From Pedobacter sp. ASV17 (GTDB lineage: Bacteria > Bacteroidota > Bacteroidia > Sphingobacteriales > Sphingobacteriaceae), in assembly GCF_016429065.1 (NCBI RefSeq), contig NZ_JAELTX010000013.1, positions 1 to 56,786 on the forward strand: DNA of 56,786 bases. Direction: 5' to 3'. Of this stretch, positions 51,771 to 56,786 are shown one piece after another (position 1 is the first letter of the stretch; every line of letters starts with the position of its first letter). A program made the translations under genes and the position numbers. The notes beneath the pieces are model-generated. The model saw only the letters and a program-made list of their open reading frames with translations. It made no database searches and was not told where the DNA came from.

Positions 51771-52623
51771 CGTGCTTTTACAACAAACGGGTGGTTTTCC
51801 GTTGGAAACCGACACGTTAAATTTTATGCAAAATGCCTATAGCTTCCTACAGCATATGGCCGCTCTTGGAGGCGACAACTACATTCTATCGGGATGCACC
51901 GTCATGGGATCTACGGTAAGCAATGGCGTAGTGGTGATTGCGGGCGAAGTTTTAGAATTTAGAGGTGGCCTTATACAATCTACAGTGGTTGTAAGAGAAG
52001 ACAAAGCCACCAGACCTTTTGAAAATGGACAAGTGAAAGAGGTGTACTTTACTAGGTATGTCACTTTTGGTACTGGCACAGGGGCCATCGCTTGGGACAG
52101 CTTAACACGCTTTAAGCCCCTATTGGCCTTTAAAGATTTGCCTACCGAAAAAAGCAATGCCATTGATTTGGACGACGAGAACAAGCTGGCTACCGCAAAA
52201 GCAGTAAAACTGTTGAACGACAAGGTAGAAGCCAGATTACCCTCAGGAGCCATCATCATTTGGAGCGGAAGCATTAATGCCATTCCTACTGGATTTGCGC
52301 TGTGCGATGGACAAGGCGGTCGCCCCGATTTGAGAGACAAATTCGTATTGGGAGCAGGTTTAGGTTATCCTGTTGGCGCAATAGGTGGCGAGGCTGAACA
52401 TCAATTAACGACCAACGAATTAGCAAGGTTCAATGTGAATGTAAATATTCCTACAAGAAGAAATTACGGTTCGCAAAGCAGCGGCGGCACCAATGCTTTA
52501 GCCAGGGAAGAAAAAGGTGGGGCCGACGCCACTAAATCCTATGGATCAGGCACAATAGGAGGCGACATGCCACACAATAACATGCCGCCATACTACTCAT
52601 TGGCTTACATTATTAAATTATAA
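51763..52623 (+). CDS. Tail collar-domain fibre protein
   Basis: The 286-residue product has an N-terminal region of stem type and a C-terminal tail-collar domain (about 160-280): PSGAIIIWSGSINAIPTGF, ALCDGQGGRPDLRDKFVLGAG, a His-containing GGEAEHQLTTNEL and the closing MPHNNMPPYYSLAYIIKL. These proteins form a collar or short fibre at the baseplate. It overlaps the previous gene by eight bases. Confidence 0.85.
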   Translation: MNNVLLQQTGGFPLETDTLNFMQNAYSFLQHMAALGGDNYILSGCTVMGSTVSNGVVVIAGEVLEFRGGLIQSTVVVREDKATRPFENGQVKEVYFTRYVTFGTGTGAIAWDSLTRFKPLLAFKDLPTEKSNAIDLDDENKLATAKAVKLLNDKVEARLPSGAIIIWSGSINAIPTGFALCDGQGGRPDLRDKFVLGAGLGYPVGAIGGEAEHQLTTNELARFNVNVNIPTRRNYGSQSSGGTNALAREEKGGADATKSYGSGTIGGDMPHNNMPPYYSLAYIIKL

Positions 52624-52626
52624 TTT

Positions 52627-53148
52627 ATGGCAAAGCAAACATTAAACATCATCAAAAACTGGTTTAAAACTGGTTTAAAGCCAACACAAGCTCAGTTTTG
52701 GGATACTTGGGACAGCTTCTGGCATAAAGACGAAACCATCCCAGCAAGTAGTATCGAGAATTTAGATAATCGATTTAACCAAAAAGCAGATCAGGAAGCT
52801 TTTCAAGCACACTTGTTAGACACAAATGCCCATGGCATTTCTACAAAAGCAAACACAGCAGATCTGTTGGCAGAAACGCAAGCCAGGGAACAGGCCGATC
52901 AGGCTTTAGCACTTCAAATTGCCGAAATGCAAGGCGAAGTCATTATGGTCAACAGATTGGGCGAAGATGTAGATGCCAACGGTGATTTAGACCTTTCGGC
53001 CGAAGAATTACCCGAAGCCCCGCGACAGCCAACGGTCTACATAGACGAGATAGCTGGTAGCTGGCAAACCCAATACAATAAATCAACTAAAGTACTAACA
53101 GGGCTGTATGGCATCTCACCAGAGGCCACAATCGAAATTATTTTCTAA
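52627..53148 (+). CDS. Baseplate-proximal fibre attachment protein
   Basis: The 173-residue product opens LNIIKNWFKTGLKPTQAQFW, followed by DTWDSFWHKDETIPASSIENL, an opening common to Bacteroidota fibre genes. A helical part (KADQEAFQAHL, DLLAETQAREQADQALALQI) and a small beta end (TVYIDEIAGSWQTQYNK, LTGLYGISPEATIEIIF) follow. It presumably links the fibre tips to the baseplate. No signal peptide. It ends TAATG with the first signal-peptide-bearing fibre gene. Confidence 0.72.
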   Translation: MAKQTLNIIKNWFKTGLKPTQAQFWDTWDSFWHKDETIPASSIENLDNRFNQKADQEAFQAHLLDTNAHGISTKANTADLLAETQAREQADQALALQIAEMQGEVIMVNRLGEDVDANGDLDLSAEELPEAPRQPTVYIDEIAGSWQTQYNKSTKVLTGLYGISPEATIEIIF

Positions 53149-53999
53149 TGAAACAGATCTTACTTTTTATCTTGATGCTATTTGCCTATGTGGCAAATGC
53201 ACAACAACAAAACCTTACGGTTGATTCCATTGCCATTGGTCGCAAACCTGCCAGTAAAATTAACTTGGACGGCAGCATTACCGCTAAAAACTTTAATGGA
53301 AAACGCCCTATCACAGGGAGTGTGGCCACAGGACAAAACCCTAACACCAATGATTTGGTAGCATGGTTAAATACAGTGTTTTATCCCACCCAAAGTCCAA
53401 TAGTAGGGCTTACGGGTGGTCAACAATTAGAATTGCACAGTGCGGGTAGTTTTAATGCTACCTTAAATTGGACCGCTGGAAGACAGGCTGCTACAGAAAC
53501 CATTAATACCATTGTAGTAGATGGTGTAAGCAAGGGTTTTGCTCAACCAGGCCCAGGCAATAGCGTGAGTGGTACCCACGACGTTTCGGTGACCTACAAC
53601 ACCAATAAAACAGTAAGCAGTACGGTGACTACCAGCGATGGAAAAACAGCAACAGCTTCCACAGCTTTTACTTTCTTACCTAAAAGATACTGGGGACGTA
53701 CCGCTTCTACTGCAGCGACAGAAAGTGATTTGTTGGCAAGCGCTGGAGGGAGCAATGCTTTGTCTAACAATAAAGCAGGAACTTTTTCCATCACCGCAAG
53801 CGGAAGCAACCGTGTCTTTTACGCCTACCCTTCCAACTTAGGAGATTTATCAAACATCAATATCGGCGGATTGGAAAGTTTGTCATCATTCACCAAAACG
53901 GTAATTAGTTTTACCAATGTATCAGGCTACACACAAAATTACAATGTGTACACCTCAAATAACGAAACAGGTGGTAATGTAACGGCCGTTATTCAGTAA
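53148..53999 (+). CDS. Secreted fibre-tip-like protein
   Basis: The 283-residue product begins with a signal peptide (MKQILLFILMLFAYVANAQ). It then has Ig-like and beta-sandwich parts (PIVGLTGGQQLELHSAGSF, ATLNWTAGRQ, HDVSVTYNTNKTVSSTVT) and a C-terminal part resembling phage fibre tips (KRYWGRTAS, NRVFYAYPSNLGDLSNI, VSGYTQNYNVYTSNN). The tip wording indicates receptor binding, but the signal peptide is unusual for a virion part assembled in the cytoplasm. Confidence 0.75.
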   Translation: MKQILLFILMLFAYVANAQQQNLTVDSIAIGRKPASKINLDGSITAKNFNGKRPITGSVATGQNPNTNDLVAWLNTVFYPTQSPIVGLTGGQQLELHSAGSFNATLNWTAGRQAATETINTIVVDGVSKGFAQPGPGNSVSGTHDVSVTYNTNKTVSSTVTTSDGKTATASTAFTFLPKRYWGRTASTAATESDLLASAGGSNALSNNKAGTFSITASGSNRVFYAYPSNLGDLSNINIGGLESLSSFTKTVISFTNVSGYTQNYNVYTSNNETGGNVTAVIQ

Positions 54000-54011
54000 A
54001 ACCATCATACT

Positions 54012-55409
54012 ATGAAAAGAATATTCATTACATTAATTTTGGCTTTATTTACGCTTACCATTAATGCGCAAGTTAAAGTATTAGGCAAAATAGAGCCCAA
54101 TGGTCCAACCGACACCTACCCTACCCATGTGGACAGCCTGGGTAAAGGAGGTTTTGTAGCCGTCAAAACATGGCAAGAAAGAAACAGCATCCCATTACTC
54201 AGAAGAAAAGCGGGCATGATGGTTTCCATAAAGTCTGCTACCGTTGATAGTTTATACAGGCTGGGGGTGGGTTTAACCAACGCTGATTGGCTGCCTTATG
54301 TTGCTAGTGTGGATGTTAGTGGCAAGGCTAACTTGGCAGGCGGTAATAGTTTTACTGGGCTTCAAGAATTAAACTACAACGATAGTAGAGCCACTATAAC
54401 TAGTAACGAGTTTAAGATAGTAGACGAAAATCAAGATGCTATTACATCTGTAAAGGCTGGTAATATAAACGTCTTGAATAGAGGGGCAGCTGGTGAGGAT
54501 ATGACTATAGAACCTCTAGCTATCAACTTTAATAAAGGAGGGAGAAGAACTTATTTGACTTCGCAGGGTGAGTTTTTAAGTGGTGATATTCTAGTTGCTA
54601 TGCCTACGTCAAACGGTACACTAGCCACTCAGGAATGGGTCAATACTAATGTTGATTTGAGTGGAAAGGCGGATGTAAACCTAACCAATGTTAAAAACAT
54701 ACCTTTTATTGGTCAACTAACCGATAGCTTGTTAGTTATAACATCCAGTGGAGTAGGTAAGGTGCAGGGTTTAGCTACACAAGTAGCGCCAATATTTACA
54801 GCTCTAAATGATAAAGCCAATCTTGTGGGTAGCAATACATTTACTGGGACTAATACTATAAATAATACTATTAATATTATTAATCCTAATGCAGAATACA
54901 CTACGGGTCTGGTAACCGCTTCTAATTTATTTGAGATCGGTGAAGATTTAGGAACTCGTTACGCTACGTTAAACGGTAACGGTCTTTATTTTATGGATGG
55001 GGCATTATCTGAGTCAAGTAAGAAAGCTTGGTATACAGGCTTTTGGACTAGGTATTTTAACAACAACCATTACCTGACAGTTCAGTCACCTATGTTGACA
55101 AAGGATGCAACAGTTACTTATCCATCAAAATCAGGAACTATAGCAACAATCAATCCTGAGGATATAGGTAAGATGTTTTTAGCTACAGCAAGCGGCGATG
55201 GTTCAACTTTTCAATTTAGTTTCCCTCATGGATTGAGTTACTTACCTACAATGGTATTAGTTAATGCTAACTCTGTAGCTGCAAATGGAAGGATATTAGT
55301 TGAAGTTGATAGTACAAACGTTCATGTTATTTATGTTACAAATGATTTCGTAGCCACACCCCCTCCTGCTGGAACTAATAATTTGAAATGGACTATAATG
55401 GTAAAATAG
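54012..55409 (+). CDS. Secreted fibre-like protein
   Basis: The 465-residue product has a signal peptide (MKRIFITLILALFTLTINAQ), the shared module VKVLGKIEPNGPTDTYPTHV, DSLGKGGF, WQERN, and repeated stem elements (KANLAGGNSFTGLQELN, KANLVGSNTFTGTNTINN; NGTLATQEWVN, SGTIATINPED). The C-terminus (FPHGLSYLPTMVLVNANS... NNLKWTIMVK) parallels the next gene. Bases 54.4-55.4 kb look clearly richer in A+T than the tail genes, suggesting exchange of the distal part. Confidence 0.78.
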   Translation: MKRIFITLILALFTLTINAQVKVLGKIEPNGPTDTYPTHVDSLGKGGFVAVKTWQERNSIPLLRRKAGMMVSIKSATVDSLYRLGVGLTNADWLPYVASVDVSGKANLAGGNSFTGLQELNYNDSRATITSNEFKIVDENQDAITSVKAGNINVLNRGAAGEDMTIEPLAINFNKGGRRTYLTSQGEFLSGDILVAMPTSNGTLATQEWVNTNVDLSGKADVNLTNVKNIPFIGQLTDSLLVITSSGVGKVQGLATQVAPIFTALNDKANLVGSNTFTGTNTINNTINIINPNAEYTTGLVTASNLFEIGEDLGTRYATLNGNGLYFMDGALSESSKKAWYTGFWTRYFNNNHYLTVQSPMLTKDATVTYPSKSGTIATINPEDIGKMFLATASGDGSTFQFSFPHGLSYLPTMVLVNANSVAANGRILVEVDSTNVHVIYVTNDFVATPPPAGTNNLKWTIMVK

Positions 55410-55426
55410 GTTCATTAAAGTTACTT

Positions 55427-55552
55427 TTATCTGTTGTAATATTCCTGATGAGAACCGTTTAGCCAGAATACAAGTCTAACTGAAGGTATGATATCTGCTT
55501 TAGCAATAATGGTATCGTTCAATAAAGACGTCAAAGCTTGCCGCAAGCTGTC
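55427..55552 (-). pseudogene. Orphan C-terminal fibre fragment, inverted
   Basis: In the gap between two plus-strand fibre genes, the minus strand has a 41-codon frame (starting DSLRQALTSLLND, with KADIIPSVRLVFWLNGS, ending HQEYYNR-stop) after two TAA codons and without a start. The wording is that of a folded protein end. I interpret it as a leftover C-terminus of an alternative fibre gene in the opposite orientation. Confidence 0.5.
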
Positions 55553-55581
55553 TTATTATCCCATAACTCTTACAATACACA

Positions 55582-56460
55582 ATGAAAAATATATTAATCA
55601 CCTTTATTCTGATTTTATCAGCGCTCACCGTTAGTGCCCAGGTTAAAGTATTGGGCAAAATTGAACCCAACGGCCCAACCGATACCTACCCTACTCATGT
55701 AGATAGCTTGGGCAAAGGGGGTTTAATGGCGGTAGGTTCCTGGCAGGAACGTAACGCCATTCCTTTAGCCCGTAGGAAAGCAGGGATGTTAGTGCGGGTT
55801 AAATCTGCTATGGTAGATAGCACCTACACTTTAAATATTGGTTTAACCAATACCAACTGGACACCATTTGTGTCGGGCGGGAGCTCAGATCCAACAAAAG
55901 CAAACCTAGCAGGAGGTAATTTCTTTACTGGCGTCCAAAAATTAGACGGAAACGACAGCTATCTTTTAGTACAAGGTACAGAAGCTATCTCATTTGTCTC
56001 CACAGGACAAATAGTGTCACAAAACATCGATGATGGGGGGATGTTTTTAGCGCAGCCTGGACTAGTACAAGTATTTTCAGAAGATGGTAGTTATATAGAA
56101 ATAAACCCAAAAGATAGAACAATAGGTGCTTTTTCATGTGTTCTAGATTTACCATATAAATCAGGCACACTAGCCACAACAAGTGATATACCAAAGATGC
56201 TGGTAGTTTCTGCCACATCAACGGGAAGCATTACGTATTCATTTGCTCATGGTTTGAGTTATACACCTACCATGGTGGTTGTTACTGCAAATAGTGATGG
56301 GGCCACAGTAAACGGATACAAAAGTGCGCCATTAACGAGTTCCGCTAAAATAAATGGAGCCAATATTGATATAACTATATATGGAACCAGTGTCGCTTTT
56401 GGAGAAAATGTTGGTCCTGAAGTCGGTGCTGAACTTAAATGGACAATAATGGTAAAATAG
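55582..56460 (+). CDS. Secreted fibre-like protein
   Basis: The 292-residue product has a signal peptide (MKNILITFILILSALTVSAQ), the shared module (VKVLGKIEPNGPTDTYPTHV, WQERNAIPLARRKAGMLVRVKS), one KANLAGGNFFTGVQKLD stem unit, SGTLATTSDIPK and a C-terminal domain ending in AHGLSYTPTMVVVTANS... ELKWTIMVK, like the preceding gene. Its N-terminal DNA shares identical runs of up to 20 bases with the inverted gene at 39853-41205. Last gene of the element. Confidence 0.78.
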   Translation: MKNILITFILILSALTVSAQVKVLGKIEPNGPTDTYPTHVDSLGKGGLMAVGSWQERNAIPLARRKAGMLVRVKSAMVDSTYTLNIGLTNTNWTPFVSGGSSDPTKANLAGGNFFTGVQKLDGNDSYLLVQGTEAISFVSTGQIVSQNIDDGGMFLAQPGLVQVFSEDGSYIEINPKDRTIGAFSCVLDLPYKSGTLATTSDIPKMLVVSATSTGSITYSFAHGLSYTPTMVVVTANSDGATVNGYKSAPLTSSAKINGANIDITIYGTSVAFGENVGPEVGAELKWTIMVK

Positions 56461-56491
56461 CAAGCCGAGCTGATACAAAACGATATTTAAC

Positions 56492-56526
56492 AAAAAAGCA
56501 CAAGATTTAGTTCTTGTGCTTTTTTG
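56492..56526 (+). terminator. Terminator closing the late region
   Basis: AAAAAAGCACAAG pairs with CTTGTGCTTTTTT around loop ATTTAGTT. It marks the end of the element's gene content. Confidence 0.88.
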
Positions 56527-56688
56527 TTTGTAGAACTTTAAAAATGCTTAATGTAGATCTCCAATACACAAATTGATTTAAATTTTGTGCCAAATCGTTT
56601 TGGCGTTCATAAATGGGATAGTAGATATAAAAAAACCTCGCAGGTTTTAAAAACCTGCGAGGTTTAACCCCGTTACGAAAAAAAGTTT
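56527..56688. other. Right end of the element and flank
   Basis: No gene. The perfect dyad GCCAAA-TCGT-TTTGGC (56589-56604) and a CACAAA/TTTGTG pair just before it lie where transposase binding sites would be expected; the element's right end should fall at about 56.53-56.63 kb, before the family B repeat. The exact end is not resolved. Confidence 0.45.
56633..56665. repeat. Palindromic repeat, family B, copy 3
   Basis: Exact 15-3-15 palindrome as at 33113, in the same context (A-run before, TTTAAC after), on the other side of the mobile element. Confidence 0.85.
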
Positions 56689-56786
56689 CTATCGATCAAT
56701 AGATCCCATTACTTTTTGTGAAAACGCATTTAATGCTTCTCTCTCCGCCATGCCACCTTTCACACTTTCGTGCACCTCTAAGGCAC
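56689..56786 (-). CDS. C-terminal end of an unidentified protein (runs off the window)
   Basis: The last 31 codons of a minus-strand gene, stop TAG at 56689-56691. The reading (ALEVHESVKGGMAEREAL, then NAFSQKVMGSIDR) looks like a helical C-terminus of a real chromosomal protein; the family cannot be named from this piece. It resumes the chromosome to the right of the element. Confidence 0.55.
   Translation of the reverse strand, partial: ALEVHESVKGGMAEREALNAFSQKVMGSIDR

Larger units (their letters stand above)
33827..56526. mobile_element. Mu-type transposable element encoding a contractile tail but no head
   Basis: Minimum extent, from the repressor stop to the last terminator. The element has Mu organisation: leftward repressor, rightward early operon with Cro/Ner-like regulator, MuA-like and MuB-like proteins and DUF3164, then a rightward late block with lysis and tail genes. 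Recognised tail parts are sheath, tube, frameshifted chaperone, tape measure, hub, spike, gp25-like, J-like, terminator-like, collar and fibres. Terminase, portal, head-morphogenesis, protease and capsid genes are absent. All ORFs above 150 residues have a tail, lysis, regulatory or transposition assignment or signature. Confidence 0.85.

Noticed and set aside
42562..53148. Extracellular contractile injection system or type VI secretion instead of a tailocin
   Set aside because: No AAA+ ATPase of the Afp15 type, no TssB/C/K/M-like genes, no toxin cargo; instead a Mu-type control and transposition block, endolysin, LysM-like and J-like genes of phage type.
33146..56631. Precise ends and 5-base target duplication of the element
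   Set aside because: Compared TG-starting positions on the left with CA-ending positions on the right; no pair gave a matching 5-base flank, so no boundary is reported beyond a minimum extent.
10675..56665. CRISPR array from the 33-base repeats
   Set aside because: Copies are single and kilobases apart, palindromic, without spacers or cas genes.
1..56786. tRNA or rRNA genes
   Set aside because: No cloverleaf-like or ribosomal sequence was noticed on either strand; a tRNAscan run would settle it.

Overview
The window is a piece of a Bacteroidota chromosome, most likely Sphingobacteriaceae and Pedobacter-like (genus is inference). The evidence is carboxypeptidase-regulatory-like plus TonB-type outer-membrane receptors, promoters of the Bacteroidota form TTG-N17-23-TAnnTTTG, a Bacteroidota-style PEP carboxylase, and families such as DUF2911, a divergent M49 peptidase and DUF6249.

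Positions 1-33 kb are ordinary chromosome: the start of a siderophore-type TonB receptor, elaA, ppc, a GH9 glycosidase fused to a polysaccharide-deacetylase domain, a DUF2911 lipid/periplasm-type protein, an ECF sigma factor with a membrane anti-sigma-like partner, a SugE/Gdx-type SMR exporter with a Crp/Fnr regulator, topoisomerase IB, a MenI-like thioesterase, DinB, gltX and several signalling genes. From 16.7 to 26.7 kb there is a dense signalling block: a classical kinase-regulator pair, a zinc metallopeptidase, a REC-kinase, then a five-gene run (CHASE3-GAF hybrid kinase with three REC domains, single-domain REC, CheR, CheB, single-domain REC) with no chemoreceptor and no DNA-binding output. 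After it come an outer-membrane beta-barrel protein, an M49-like lipoprotein peptidase, an amidase and a TPR protein. Several families of short palindromic repeats punctuate the intergenic gaps.

Positions about 33.8-56.5 kb are a Mu-type transposable element. The left block holds an S24 (LexA/CI-type) repressor, a divergent small Cro/Ner-like regulator, a MuA-like transposase, a MuB-like ATPase, a second P-loop ATPase, small proteins and DUF3164. The right block is a complete-looking contractile tail: endolysin, sheath, tube, frameshifted tail-assembly chaperone, tape measure, hub, spike, LysM-like protein, baseplate J, tail collar/fibre genes, plus a tail-terminator-like and a gp25-like gene on the opposite strand. 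No terminase, portal, protease or capsid gene is present, and no unassigned ORF is long enough to be one. The element therefore looks like a transposable, headless contractile-tail particle (R-tailocin-like) under SOS-type repressor control rather than an ordinary prophage.

Other notable features of the element are a shared operator-promoter module in front of both the early operon and a distal regulator gene, a dnaX-type A_AAA_AAG slippery site in the tail chaperone, a Glu in the second catalytic position of the transposase, and four fibre-like genes whose products start with Sec signal peptides. Three of these share one N-terminal module; one of the three is inverted 13 kb away, and an inverted orphan fibre fragment lies between the other two. 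The exact ends of the element could not be fixed by eye.
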